Source of the DNA: an uncultured Phocaeicola sp.
Lineage (GTDB): Bacteria > Bacteroidota > Bacteroidia > Bacteroidales > Bacteroidaceae
Assembly: GCA_948579315.1 (NCBI GenBank)
Contig: CAPAOL010000043.1
Location: 1-26,281, forward strand
Reading direction: 5' to 3'
Length of the DNA stretch: 26,281 nt
Positions 15,558 through 24,013 of this stretch are shown one piece after another. How positions within the stretch are numbered: position 1 is the first letter of the stretch; every line of letters starts with the position of its first letter. The position numbers and the translations under genes were made by a program. The notes beneath the pieces are model-generated. The model was not told the DNA's origin, did no database searches, and saw only the letters and a program-made list of their open reading frames with translations.

Positions 15558-15565
15558 CAAAGTAA
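15558..15565 (-). promoter_or_regulatory. Possible -7 element of the threonine dehydrogenase gene
   Basis: TTACTTTG on the minus strand has one mismatch to TAnnTTTG and lies 40 bases before the start codon. The nearest TTG upstream is 23 bases away, longer than usual, so this is only a candidate. Confidence 0.35.
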
Positions 15566-15598
15566 GCACTTTTTTTTCAGATTTTAATCAAAAAGACA

Positions 15599-15628
15599 TT
15601 GTTATTCCAAGAAAAATTGTGTCCTTTG
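15599..15628 (+). promoter_or_regulatory. Promoter of kbl
   Basis: TTG (15599-15601) and GTCCTTTG (15621-15628, one mismatch to TAnnTTTG) are 19 bases apart. The start codon at 15655 follows 26 bases later. Confidence 0.55.
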
Positions 15629-15654
15629 CAATATAACTTAATCACCCAAACACT

Positions 15655-16848
15655 ATGTACGGTAAAATGCAAGAATATCTCTGCCAAACATTGGCTGAAA
15701 TCAAGGAAGCCGGACTTTATAAAGAAGAACGACTGATTGAAAGTGCGCAGCAAGCTGCCATCACTGTAAAAGGCAAGGAAGTGTTGAACTTCTGTGCAAA
15801 TAATTACTTAGGATTATCCAATCACCCCCGATTGATTAAGGCTTCGCAGGAAATGATGAACAATCGTGGCTACGGAATGTCGTCCGTCCGTTTCATTTGT
15901 GGAACGCAAGATATACACAAAGAACTGGAAGCTGCCATCTCGGAATATTTCCAGACGGAAGACACAATCTTGTACGCCGCTTGCTTCGATGCTAACGGCG
16001 GTGTATTCGAACCGCTTTTCTCTGAAGAGGATGCCATTATTTCGGACGCTCTGAACCATGCTTCTATCATTGACGGGGTACGTCTTTGCAAGGCAAAACG
16101 TTACCGTTATGCTAACGCCGACATGAAGGACTTGGAAAGATGTCTGCAAGAAGCACAGGCACAACGTTTCCGCATTATCGTGACCGACGGTGTGTTCTCT
16201 ATGGACGGTAATGTAGCTCCAATGGATCAGATTTGTGATCTTGCCGAGAAATATGATGCGCTGGTAATGGTGGACGAGTCTCACTCTGCCGGTGTGGTAG
16301 GCGCCACAGGTCATGGAGTTAGCGAGTTGTATAAGACTCATGGACGGGTAGATATTTACACCGGAACACTGGGTAAGGCTTTTGGCGGTGCACTGGGAGG
16401 TTTTACCACCGGTCGCAAAGAGATTATCGATTTGCTTCGTCAACGCAGCCGCCCGTATCTATTCTCTAATTCATTGGCTCCGGGTATCATCGGTGCCAGT
16501 CTTGAGGTTTTCAAGATGCTGAAAGAAAGCAATGCATTGCATGACAAACTCGTTGAGAATGTAAATTACTTCCGCGATAAGATGACAGCTGCCGGATTTG
16601 ACATCAAGCCGACACAAAGTGCTATTTGTGCTGTTATGCTATATGATGCGAAGTTATCCCAGATTTACGCTGCACGTATGCAGGAGGAAGGCATCTATGT
16701 GACAGGTTTCTACTATCCGGTAGTGCCGAAAGACCAGGCACGCATCCGCGTACAAATCTCCGCAGGACACGAAAAAGCACATCTTGACAAGTGCATCGCT
16801 GCCTTTATCAAGGTAGGTAAAGAGCTCAATGTGCTAAAAACGGAATAA
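15655..16848 (+). CDS. kbl: Glycine C-acetyltransferase (2-amino-3-ketobutyrate CoA ligase)
   Basis: A 397-residue PLP enzyme of the alpha-oxoamine synthase family that splits 2-amino-3-ketobutyrate with CoA into glycine and acetyl-CoA. The PLP lysine is K241 in TGTLGKAFGGALGG; other cofactor blocks are NNYLGLSNHPRL, DALNHASIIDG and VMVDESHSAGV. Length equals the E. coli enzyme. Relatives with the same fold (BioF, serine palmitoyltransferase, ALA synthase) are less likely because the divergent neighbour makes exactly the Kbl substrate. The frame ends just before an intergenic repeat element. Confidence 0.95.
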   Translation: MYGKMQEYLCQTLAEIKEAGLYKEERLIESAQQAAITVKGKEVLNFCANNYLGLSNHPRLIKASQEMMNNRGYGMSSVRFICGTQDIHKELEAAISEYFQTEDTILYAACFDANGGVFEPLFSEEDAIISDALNHASIIDGVRLCKAKRYRYANADMKDLERCLQEAQAQRFRIIVTDGVFSMDGNVAPMDQICDLAEKYDALVMVDESHSAGVVGATGHGVSELYKTHGRVDIYTGTLGKAFGGALGGFTTGRKEIIDLLRQRSRPYLFSNSLAPGIIGASLEVFKMLKESNALHDKLVENVNYFRDKMTAAGFDIKPTQSAICAVMLYDAKLSQIYAARMQEEGIYVTGFYYPVVPKDQARIRVQISAGHEKAHLDKCIAAFIKVGKELNVLKTE

Positions 16849-16879
16849 TTCCGGAGCAAGATTTACTTGCAACATTCTT

Positions 16880-16994
16880 TTTTAGACACGGATCGCACGG
16901 ATTACGTTGTTGCTTTACGCAAACATATTTCTAAAAACCGTGTAACCCGTGAAAACCGTAAAACCGTAAAACCGTGTAATCCGCGTGTCTAAAA
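16880..16994. repeat. Intergenic inverted-repeat element with AAAACCGT runs
   Basis: TTTTAGACACG (16880-16890) faces CGTGTCTAAAA (16984-16994); just inside, CGGATTAC faces GTAATCCG, offset by a small bulge. The right arm carries several AAAACCGT(G) words in tandem (about 16934-16975). The element fills most of the spacer between kbl and the DUF2721 gene. Sequences of the type ACACGGATTACACGG are familiar as dispersed intergenic repeats in Bacteroides (recalled, not searched). It may fold on the RNA as a kbl terminator, but lacks a T-run. Confidence 0.7.
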
Positions 16995-17047
16995 GAATCT
17001 CTTGTATAAAATGAATTTTGAGCCGCAACTTGATTATAAGATAAATA

Positions 17048-17455
17048 ATGGAAGAATTGACTCTCACTACTCCTACCCTGCTTTTCTCGGCAGTTTCATT
17101 GATATTATTGGCTTATACCAACCGTTTCTTATCGTATGCCCAACTTGTGCGCCAGCTGCGTGACCGCTACATGGAGAACCCTTCGGATATCACTGAAGCG
17201 CAAATCGAGAATCTACGAAAACGATTGAATCTGACCCGTACGATGCAAGGACTAGGTATTGCAAGTCTCTTTCTCTGCGTAGTCAGCATGTTCCTGATCT
17301 ATATCGGGCTGCAATTATTTTCTGCTTATGTATTCGGATTGGCATTGATTCTGCTGATAGCCTCTTTAGGCGTATCTTTCCGCGAAATACAAATTTCCAC
17401 CCGTTCACTGGAGATTTACCTGGGAACGATGGAGAAAGGAAAAAATAAAAAATAA
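17048..17455 (+). CDS. DUF2721 family membrane protein
   Basis: A 135-residue membrane protein matching the DUF2721 family (LLFSAVSLILLAYTNRFLSYAQLVRQL). Three hydrophobic segments are visible at about 9-25, 72-92 and 94-112. Between the first and second lies a charged helix (RYMENPSDITEAQIENLRKRL), and the C-terminus is charged (MEKGKNKK). Function is unknown. It is alone on the plus strand, faces the ferritin gene tail to tail and shares a terminator with it. No strong promoter was seen in the short gap after the repeat element. Confidence 0.85.
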   Translation: MEELTLTTPTLLFSAVSLILLAYTNRFLSYAQLVRQLRDRYMENPSDITEAQIENLRKRLNLTRTMQGLGIASLFLCVVSMFLIYIGLQLFSAYVFGLALILLIASLGVSFREIQISTRSLEIYLGTMEKGKNKK

Positions 17456-17503
17456 GATAATACAAAGGTAGTTTATTTCCAGATACGGGTCAAATAAGTA
17501 AAA

Positions 17504-17540
17504 AAAGAAGCTACTCGAAATTTCTTCAAGTAGCTTCTTT
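17504..17540. terminator. Bidirectional terminator between DUF2721 gene and ferritin gene
   Basis: AAAGAAGCTACT (17504-17515) pairs with AGTAGCTTCTTT (17529-17540), and GAA/TTC inside extends the stem past one mismatch. An A-run precedes it and TTTCTAT follows, so it can work on both strands. It lies between two convergent genes. Confidence 0.8.
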
Positions 17541-17573
17541 CTATATAAAGAACTATTTTTCAGAATAGCATCA

Positions 17574-18053
17574 TTAACGCTGTCCCAATTGTGAATCAAC
17601 AAAGAAAATTCCGGTATCACCAGCTTTCTTGATTTTATCAACAAGACCTTGGGCTGTAGCTTCCTCTTCTACTTGTTCACGAACAAATCCCCACAAGAAA
17701 TCTTGTGTTGCTTTATCCTTTTCAGCAGCAGCTACGTCTACCAGCTTATCTATCAATTGAGAAACATGACATTCATGTTTGTAAACGTGTTCGAATACTT
17801 CAAGAGGTGTGCCCCATCCGTTAGGAACAACATCTATTTTATCCACTTTTGCAGTACCTCCACGTTTGATAACATAATCTGCCATTGCATAAGCATGTTC
17901 CATTTCTTCTTGGGATTGCTTTTTCATCCAATGAGCAAAACCACTGAAACCTTCTTTCTCAAAGTAGAAAGACATTGCTAAATACAGGTTAGCAGACCAC
18001 ATTTCAGCAGTAATCTGTTCGTTAATTGCATTCTGTAATTTTTCTGAAATCAT
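17574..18053 (-). CDS. ftnA: Bacterial non-haem ferritin
   Basis: A 159-residue ferritin that oxidises Fe(II) and stores iron in a 24-subunit shell in the cytoplasm. The ferroxidase ligands are all present: E17 (QITAEMWSANLY), E50 and H53 (QEEMEHA), E94 (KHECH), Q127 and E130 (REQVEEE), plus Y24. The four-helix layout and length match FtnA rather than bacterioferritin, and no haem-binding Met is seen at the Bfr position. It is a single-gene unit with a -7 element at 18103-18110 and a shared terminator downstream. No clear Fur- or OxyR-like site was identified. Confidence 0.95.
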   Translation of the reverse strand: MISEKLQNAINEQITAEMWSANLYLAMSFYFEKEGFSGFAHWMKKQSQEEMEHAYAMADYVIKRGGTAKVDKIDVVPNGWGTPLEVFEHVYKHECHVSQLIDKLVDVAAAEKDKATQDFLWGFVREQVEEEATAQGLVDKIKKAGDTGIFFVDSQLGQR

Positions 18054-18102
18054 AATCGTATTTTTATTAAATTGTTAATGTAGTTGCTTTTTGAACTCAT
18101 TA

Positions 18103-18110
18103 CAAAAATA
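18103..18110 (-). promoter_or_regulatory. -7 promoter element of the ferritin gene
   Basis: TATTTTTG on the minus strand matches TAnnTTTG perfectly, 49 bases before the start codon. No TTG is found at the expected 19-21 base distance, so the promoter may need an activator or be weak. Confidence 0.45.
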
Positions 18111-18193
18111 ACACGCTTTCAGTTAAGATTGTTGCATGTACCCTGTATTTTTAAACTACATTCACATTTTGATTATAGCGGTTCATTGTCCAC

Positions 18194-19354
18194 TTACACC
18201 AATTCGTCGGAAATATATCCTTTCGGCAGTTCACGACAGTTGTATCCGGAAGCCATTATTTCACCGTATGCACCAGCAGAACGGAGAGCTATCAAATCAC
18301 CACGCTTCACTTTGTTCAAGTCTATCGCTTTTCCGAAAACATCCGACGATTCACAGATCGGACCTACTACATCGTATGCTTCCAATGGTTCGTCAGAAGT
18401 TATATTTTCCATTTTATGGAATGCCTGATACAAAGCCGGACGGATCAGGTCGGTCATACCTGCATCAAGGATGGCAAATTTCTTCCGCGTTCCTTGTTTT
18501 ACATAAAGGACCTTGGATATCAAAGAACCACACTGACCTACCACTGCACGTCCCAGTTCAAAATGTAATGTCTGATAAGGACGCAATTTCAATTGTCCGG
18601 CGTAGGTAGCAAAGTAATCTTTGAAATTCGGGATAGCCTGACGGTTGGGATGTCCGTAATCAATCCCTAGACCACCACCTACGTTGATATGTTCTACCAA
18701 AATCCTCCGTGCTTCCAGTTTATCTTGCAGCTCATTGACACGATTACAGAGAGCTACAAAATCACCCATATCCAGAATCTGCGAACCTATGTGGAAGTGA
18801 AGACCGATAAACTTTACGTTTTTCATCTCTTGCGCTACATCTATTACTTGGTCCATATCCTGCATGCTGATACCGAATTTGTTTTCTGCCAAACCGGTAG
18901 TTATATTGGCATGAGTATGTGCACCGACATCAGGATTGATACGGAAAGCAACATTGGCAACTTTATTTTGAGCGGCAGCTAATTCATTGATTACTTCCAG
19001 TTCGGGAATAGACTCGACATTGAAACAGAAAATACCGTATTCCAGTCCGAGGTTGATCTCCCAATCAGCTTTACCGACTCCTGCGAAAACAACTTTATTG
19101 GCAGGGAATCCGGCACGGATAGCAGCACGGATTTCTCCACCACTCACACAGTCGGCTCCCATTCCGCTCTCACGGATGATGGCAAGTACTTTCGGGTTGG
19201 CATTGGCTTTAACAGCATAATGCACTGAATAATTAGGATATTTGGCAACCTCATGGTTAATAGCCGACAATGTATCACGCAGCACTTTGGTATCGTAATA
19301 ATAGAAAGGTGTCTGCAAAGTGCGGAATTTATCGATTGGAAATATTCCCTTCAT
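18194..19354 (-). CDS. lysA: Diaminopimelate decarboxylase
   Basis: A 386-residue fold-III PLP enzyme that decarboxylates meso-diaminopimelate to L-lysine, the last step of the pathway. The PLP lysine is K49 in HYAVKANANP. Other active-site parts are HFHIGSQI, the phosphate-binding NVGGGLGIDY, ELGRAVVGQ and the PICESSDVFG segment with the catalytic Cys. Slightly shorter than the ~415-residue E. coli type but normal for the phylum. It follows lysC by 78 bases that contain a terminator-like hairpin, so its expression may be separable from lysC. Confidence 0.95.
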   Translation of the reverse strand: MKGIFPIDKFRTLQTPFYYYDTKVLRDTLSAINHEVAKYPNYSVHYAVKANANPKVLAIIRESGMGADCVSGGEIRAAIRAGFPANKVVFAGVGKADWEINLGLEYGIFCFNVESIPELEVINELAAAQNKVANVAFRINPDVGAHTHANITTGLAENKFGISMQDMDQVIDVAQEMKNVKFIGLHFHIGSQILDMGDFVALCNRVNELQDKLEARRILVEHINVGGGLGIDYGHPNRQAIPNFKDYFATYAGQLKLRPYQTLHFELGRAVVGQCGSLISKVLYVKQGTRKKFAILDAGMTDLIRPALYQAFHKMENITSDEPLEAYDVVGPICESSDVFGKAIDLNKVKRGDLIALRSAGAYGEIMASGYNCRELPKGYISDELV

Positions 19355-19380
19355 AATTCGAAAAACTTGTTTAGTTGGTT

Positions 19381-19417
19381 AAAAAAGAGCGCTTTTATCA
19401 GTTCAGTAAAAGCGCTC
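19381..19417 (-). terminator. Terminator-like hairpin between lysC and lysA
   Basis: On the minus strand GAGCGCTTTTA (19417-19407) pairs perfectly with TAAAAGCGCTC (19397-19387) over nine bases and is followed at once by TTTTTT (19386-19381). This is a textbook intrinsic terminator, located 16 bases after the lysC stop and 27 bases before the lysA start. Confidence 0.85.
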
Positions 19418-19432
19418 GTGTTATTTGTGGAT

Positions 19433-20752
19433 TTATTTGTCGTTGAAAAGCATATCGCTCAACGACTGTAAAGCTACTTTCTTATCGCACTCCCGAATGA
19501 GGAAGGAGATATTGTAGTTACTTCCTCCGAACGAGATCATTCGCACCGGTATATTCCGCATCGCATCAAGGGCTTTCGCTTCAAAACCGACATTTTCCCA
19601 TTCAAGGTCACCTACAACGCAGATGATACACATCTCTTTATCAACGGTCACCGTTCCGTATTTTTTCAGATCGTCCAGAATCTCGTTCAGATGCTTCGTG
19701 TTATCGATTGTTACAGATACACCTACCTCTGAAGTACAGATCATGTCGATAGACGTCTGATAGCTTTCGAAGATTTCGAATACCTTACGCAGGAAACCGT
19801 GAGCCAATAACATACGGCTGGATTTGATCTTGATCGCAGTAATGTTTTCTTTTGCGGCTACTGCCTTGATTTTACCTTTTTCCGTGTCGTTGGAAATCAG
19901 TGTGCCCGGAGCTTCCGGATCCATTGTGTTCAACAGACGAACAGGGATATTGGCATATTTAGCAGGCTGAATACAGGTAGGATGCAGGATTTTTGCACCG
20001 AAGTAAGCCAGCTCGGCTGCTTCTTCGAAATGAAGCTGACGCACCGGAGCAGTCTTGTCAACAACACGCGGGTCGTTATTATGCATACCATCGATATCTG
20101 TCCAAATCTGGATTTCGGAAGCGTTTACTGCGGCTCCGATCAGAGAAGCAGTGTAGTCACTACCACCACGTTGCAGATTGTCTATCTCACCGTAAGCATT
20201 GCGGCAGATGAAACCTTGCGTAATGTAGATTTCTGCATCCGGATAGAGATCGAGCTGTGCGCGCAATTTATCCTTAATATATACAGGATCCGGTTCTGCG
20301 TTCTTGTCAGTACGCATGAATTCCAAAGCCGGAAGCAACACAGACTTCACACCACATTCTTGCAGATAGAAGTTTACCATCGCCGTAGAAATAAGCTCTC
20401 CCTGTGCCAAAACCACTTTCTCTTCAAACAAAGTGAAAAGGTCTTTAGTATAGGAGCGGATGTAGTCGAAGTGGGATTTGACAACTTCAAGACCTTTCTG
20501 TTTATATTCCTGAGTTGCAAAAAGCTCATCAATGTGCTGTTTATATTTTGCTTCCAGCTTATTGATAATCTCGTTGGCACCCTCCGGATTCTTCTTATAC
20601 AGATAGTCCGAAATTTCCACCAATGTGTTTGTTGTTCCTGACATAGCAGAAAGAACAACAATCTTCTGTTCACCATCGGTAATCAATTTGGCTACTTCCT
20701 TCATGCGCTGAGCAGAACCTACGGAAGTTCCTCCAAACTTTAAAACTTTCAT
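19433..20752 (-). CDS. lysC: Aspartate kinase (monofunctional)
   Basis: A 439-residue aspartokinase that phosphorylates L-aspartate, the entry step to lysine, diaminopimelate, threonine and methionine. The kinase domain (~1-290) begins MKVLKFGGTSVGS and has RGGSDYTASLIGAA and IWTDIDGMHNNDPR. Two ACT domains follow (~300-439: ITAIKIKSSRMLLAHGFLRK; MCIICVVGDLEWENVGF), which usually bind lysine or threonine for feedback control. There is no homoserine dehydrogenase fusion. It follows the ftsE-like gene by 13 bases. Confidence 0.95.
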   Translation of the reverse strand: MKVLKFGGTSVGSAQRMKEVAKLITDGEQKIVVLSAMSGTTNTLVEISDYLYKKNPEGANEIINKLEAKYKQHIDELFATQEYKQKGLEVVKSHFDYIRSYTKDLFTLFEEKVVLAQGELISTAMVNFYLQECGVKSVLLPALEFMRTDKNAEPDPVYIKDKLRAQLDLYPDAEIYITQGFICRNAYGEIDNLQRGGSDYTASLIGAAVNASEIQIWTDIDGMHNNDPRVVDKTAPVRQLHFEEAAELAYFGAKILHPTCIQPAKYANIPVRLLNTMDPEAPGTLISNDTEKGKIKAVAAKENITAIKIKSSRMLLAHGFLRKVFEIFESYQTSIDMICTSEVGVSVTIDNTKHLNEILDDLKKYGTVTVDKEMCIICVVGDLEWENVGFEAKALDAMRNIPVRMISFGGSNYNISFLIRECDKKVALQSLSDMLFNDK

Positions 20753-20765
20753 TTTCGTTACTGTT

Positions 20766-21494
20766 TTAGTTATCTATATTTAAATCTATTTCTATTGTCC
20801 TCTGTTTGGGCATGTATTCGGCTGTCACATCTACAATCTGATGGTCGGCACAACGATATACCCTACCCGGGTACTCTTTCAGCAATTGCAGATTGTGTGT
20901 CGTCATCATTACGGACGAACCGGATTCACAGATATTGTGCAACAATTCAACAATGGCTTTACCAGTCTCCACATCCAGATTTCCGGTCGGTTCATCCGCC
21001 AGAATAATAGCGGGAGAATTGAGTACGGCACGTGCAATCACAATGCGCTGTTGCTCACCACCGGAAAGCTCGTTCGGGAGCTTATAACCCTTGTTGGACA
21101 TTCCCACCAGCTGAAGCACTTCTTCAATACGGTCTTGGATTTCCTGTTTGTTTTTCCAGCCTGTGGCACGAAGTACAAATTCCAGATTATTATATACAGT
21201 CCGGTCTGTAAGCAACTGAAAATCCTGAAAGACAATGCCTAATTTCCGGCGCAATTGTGGGATATGCTTACGTTTGATAGAACGCATATCATAACCTAAC
21301 ACTTCCGCTTCACCGTCAATTATGTCCAGTTCGCCATACAAAGTCTTGAGCAGGCTCGTTTTTCCCGATCCTACTTTTCCGATCAAATAGACGAACTCTC
21401 CTTTGTGCAATTCCAGATTTACGTCGCTTAGCACACAGAGTTCCTGTTGATGGATTTCTACGTTCTTATATTGAATCAACGCCTCGTCATCCAT
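20766..21494 (-). CDS. ftsE: FtsE-like ABC transporter ATPase
   Basis: A 242-residue ABC ATPase with Walker A GKVGSGKTS (~38-46), Q-loop VFQDFQLLTDRTVYNNL, signature LSGGEQQRIVIARAV, Walker B AIILADEPTGNLD and the switch His in MMTTHNLQLL. The run QDFQLLTDRTVYNNL is characteristic of FtsE, which works with the membrane protein FtsX to control septal peptidoglycan hydrolysis. No ftsX gene is adjacent, so the partner must be elsewhere. It sits 42 bases after hisIE and 13 before lysC, an odd place between amino-acid genes. A LolD/MacB-type ATPase is the alternative. Confidence 0.85.
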   Translation of the reverse strand: MDDEALIQYKNVEIHQQELCVLSDVNLELHKGEFVYLIGKVGSGKTSLLKTLYGELDIIDGEAEVLGYDMRSIKRKHIPQLRRKLGIVFQDFQLLTDRTVYNNLEFVLRATGWKNKQEIQDRIEEVLQLVGMSNKGYKLPNELSGGEQQRIVIARAVLNSPAIILADEPTGNLDVETGKAIVELLHNICESGSSVMMTTHNLQLLKEYPGRVYRCADHQIVDVTAEYMPKQRTIEIDLNIDN

Positions 21495-21536
21495 ACCGAC
21501 TCTTGTTTTAATTTTTGAATATTAAATATTAATTGT

Positions 21537-22148
21537 TTAATGCTTCTTCCATGTACTGCTGTGTCTTTCCTGCAATTCACGTGCAAGATCTTCGAGACGA
21601 TAGCCTTTTGATGTAAGCAATACAATCATGTGATAAATGAGGTCGGCTCCTTCGTAGATCAAACGTTCGTCAGTACCGTTTGTTGCTTCGATTACTGTTT
21701 CTACAGCTTCTTCACCTACTTTTTGAGCCATCTTATTGATTCCCGACTGAAACAGACTGGTAGTATAAGAACCTTCGGGCATTTCTTCATGACGTTTGTC
21801 AATGAAATCTTGCAATGCTTTCAAGAACATAACCGGTTCTTCGTTCTTCTCCCCCCAACAAGTATCTGTACCAGTATGGCAGACGGGACCTACCGGGTTT
21901 ACCTGGATCAGTAGTGTATCATTGTCGCAATCGGCCTTTATAGATACCACATGAAGGAAGTTACCGCTTTCTTCGCCTTTTGTCCACAAACGATTCTTGG
22001 TACGGCTAAAAAATGTAACCTTTCCGGTTTCTACCGTTTTATCATAAGCTTCTTTATTCATGAAGCCTAACATCAAGACTTTACGTGTCTCGTTGTCTTG
22101 TATGATAGCCGGAACAAGTCCGTTCATTTTATCGAAATCCAATTCCAT
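21537..22148 (-). CDS. hisIE: Bifunctional phosphoribosyl-AMP cyclohydrolase / phosphoribosyl-ATP pyrophosphatase
   Basis: A 203-residue fusion for steps 2 and 3 of histidine synthesis. HisI (~1-115) shows VTFFSRTKNRLWTKGEESGN, the metal-binding DCDNDT and PVCHTGTDTCW with zinc cysteines. HisE (~115-203) shows the acidic helix KVGEEAVETVIEA and DLIYHMIVLL, typical of the all-alpha pyrophosphohydrolase. Domain order and length are standard. It is the last his gene of this run, separated from hisF by 247 bases of which the hisF-proximal part is a tandem repeat. Confidence 0.96.
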   Translation of the reverse strand: MELDFDKMNGLVPAIIQDNETRKVLMLGFMNKEAYDKTVETGKVTFFSRTKNRLWTKGEESGNFLHVVSIKADCDNDTLLIQVNPVGPVCHTGTDTCWGEKNEEPVMFLKALQDFIDKRHEEMPEGSYTTSLFQSGINKMAQKVGEEAVETVIEATNGTDERLIYEGADLIYHMIVLLTSKGYRLEDLARELQERHSSTWKKH

Positions 22149-22270
22149 TTTTATATAAGTTCTAATTACTATTCCAATTTACAATTACTACCTATTCGCT
22201 TACGGAATTCTTTTGCAGATATCTTATTCTATTTATCTAAAAGATTATCCATCCGCATGGAAACCTGGCC

Positions 22271-22422
22271 GGGGTGCCTCACCCCCTGATGGTAATTCCT
22301 TCGCCGCAGCCTAAAGGCTAATTTTTGCTACGCAGCAATTACCTGATGGTAATTCCTTCGCCGCAGCCTAAAGGCTAATTTTTGCTACGCAGCAATTACC
22401 TAATGGTAATTCCTTCGCCGCA
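22271..22422. repeat. 57-bp tandem repeat starting in the 3' end of hisF
   Basis: A 57-base unit is repeated at 22285, 22342 and 22399 (the last partial, to 22422), followed on the low side by a hairpin GGGGTG-CCT-CACCCC (22271-22285). Inside each unit, on the minus strand, are two small hairpins (TTGCT-GCGT-AGCAA and AGCC-TTTA-GGCT), enclosed by GGTAATT/AATTACC. The copy at 22399-22422 is the end of hisF: it encodes the last codons, and TAA lies just past it at 22396-22398. Confidence 0.92.
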
Positions 22423-23148
22423 AAGATACGATTTTAATTCGGGAATTTTAATTTCTCCGAAGTGAAAAACGCTGGCAGCCAATGCAGCATCTGCCTTTCC
22501 TTGTAAAAAGACATCGCGGAAGTGCTCTTTACAGCCCGCCCCGCCCGAAGCAATAACAGGAATGGAAAGCTGATCCGCCAAAGCAGCAAGTGCATCATTT
22601 GCATAACCTGCCTTTACACCATCGTGATTCATGCTTGTGAAGAGAATCTCTCCTGCTCCGCGTTCCTGGGCCTCTTTTGTCCATTCGAACAGGTCTTTAT
22701 CTGTTTCGATACGTCCTCCATTCAAGTAACATTTCCAACCATTTTCGGTTTGTTTGGCATCTACCGCCAACACACAAACCTGCGAACCGAAATTCTTTGC
22801 AATCTCGTCAATCAAGTGAGGATTACGGATAGCGGAAGAATTGATAGAGATCTTATCCGCCCCTGCATTCAATAGGCGGTCCACATCACTTAATTCGTTG
22901 ATGCCGCCACCTACGGTAAATGGGATATTGATATTAGCAGCAATCCGTTTTACCAATTCCGTAAAAGTCTTGCGTCCTTCATGACTTGCAGTAATATCCA
23001 GGAAAACAAGCTCATCTGCTCCTTGTTCACTGTAAGCACGACCTAACTCTACCGGATCACCGGCTTGGCGCAAATTGACAAAATTCGTTCCTTTCACGGT
23101 TTGCCCGTCTTTTATATCCAGACAAGGTACTATTCTTTTTGCTAACAC
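22396..23148 (-). CDS. hisF: Imidazole glycerol phosphate synthase, cyclase subunit
   Basis: A 250-residue TIM barrel that joins PRFAR with ammonia from HisH to give imidazole glycerol phosphate and AICAR. Catalytic D11 (PCLDIKDG) and D130 (VLAVDAK) are at the canonical positions, and the phosphate-binding glycines are seen in FTVGGGIN and IASGGAG. The C-terminus GEGITIR is encoded by a sequence that is also the repeated unit of the downstream tandem array; since 57 is a multiple of three, every unit would end with the same residues and stop. AT-rich spacers separate it from hisA (126 bases) and hisIE (247 bases). Confidence 0.96.
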   Translation of the reverse strand: MLAKRIVPCLDIKDGQTVKGTNFVNLRQAGDPVELGRAYSEQGADELVFLDITASHEGRKTFTELVKRIAANINIPFTVGGGINELSDVDRLLNAGADKISINSSAIRNPHLIDEIAKNFGSQVCVLAVDAKQTENGWKCYLNGGRIETDKDLFEWTKEAQERGAGEILFTSMNHDGVKAGYANDALAALADQLSIPVIASGGAGCKEHFRDVFLQGKADAALAASVFHFGEIKIPELKSYLCGEGITIR

Positions 23149-23274
23149 AATCCTATTTTATTTATTGTTCAACAATTTATAATCTATATCCCTGAAGTTT
23201 GATTATTTATCTCCTCTTATAATAATAAAGCAACTATTTATAATACAAACAGCCATTTCATTCTGGTACACTCA

Positions 23275-23994
23275 TTATAAAAAGATTCTCAAATCTTTTA
23301 AGGTGATATGTCCTTCGTATAATGCCTTACCAAAAATAACTCCGGGAACACCAGCCTCATCCAAAGCAACAATATCATCCACCTTACTCACCCCGCCACT
23401 AGCCATCAGATAGAGGTCGGGAAATTTTGCCAGCATCTCTTTATATAAATCAATAGAAGGTCCACTCAACATTCCGTCACAACTAATATCCGTACAGATT
23501 ACTTTTCGTACACCTTTCCCCATATAATTTTCAAGAAATGGAAAAAGCTCACAGGCACTTTCGTCTTTCCAACCATTGACGGCTATCTTATAATCTTTTA
23601 CATCTGCCCCCAAAATGATTTTTTCACTGCCATATACTTCCAGCCAATGACAGAACAATTCCGGATCTTTCACCGCAATACTTCCGCCTGTAACCATTTG
23701 CGCTCCACTCTCAAAAGCTATTTTCAAATCTTCATCACTCTTTACTCCACCACCAAAATCGACAACAAGAGAAGTGTGCACAGCAATCCGTTCCAACACC
23801 CGATAGTTGACTACATGATGAGAAGCGGCACCATCCAAGTCTACCACGTGAAGCCTGCGAACACCGTTCGCTTCAAACTCCTTGGCAACTTCCACCGGAT
23901 TTTCATTATACACCTTTTTACTATCGTAATTTCCTTGGGAAAGGCGTACGCACTTTCCGTCAATAATATCAATGGCTGGAATAATTTCTATCAT
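23275..23994 (-). CDS. hisA: ProFAR isomerase HisA
   Basis: A 239-residue TIM barrel that isomerises ProFAR to PRFAR, the HisF/HisH substrate. Catalytic D9 (IIPAIDIIDGKCVRL) and D131 (ILGADVKDYKIAVNGW) are present, with phosphate-binding VDFGGGVK and MASGGVSK. It is closely related to HisF but carries the RLSQG-type loop of HisA. It follows hisH by 91 bases holding a 22-bp tandem repeat. Confidence 0.96.
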   Translation of the reverse strand: MIEIIPAIDIIDGKCVRLSQGNYDSKKVYNENPVEVAKEFEANGVRRLHVVDLDGAASHHVVNYRVLERIAVHTSLVVDFGGGVKSDEDLKIAFESGAQMVTGGSIAVKDPELFCHWLEVYGSEKIILGADVKDYKIAVNGWKDESACELFPFLENYMGKGVRKVICTDISCDGMLSGPSIDLYKEMLAKFPDLYLMASGGVSKVDDIVALDEAGVPGVIFGKALYEGHITLKDLRIFL

Positions 23995-24013
23995 CTATTA
24001 TTTATTTGCTAAA

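Noticed and set aside
15655..16848. kbl as serine palmitoyltransferase, since Bacteroides make sphingolipids
   Set aside because: The families are related, but the divergent threonine dehydrogenase supplies exactly the Kbl substrate.
22285..22422. Possible CRISPR-like array
   Set aside because: The 57-base units are directly adjacent with no unique spacers and one unit is part of hisF; no cas genes are present.
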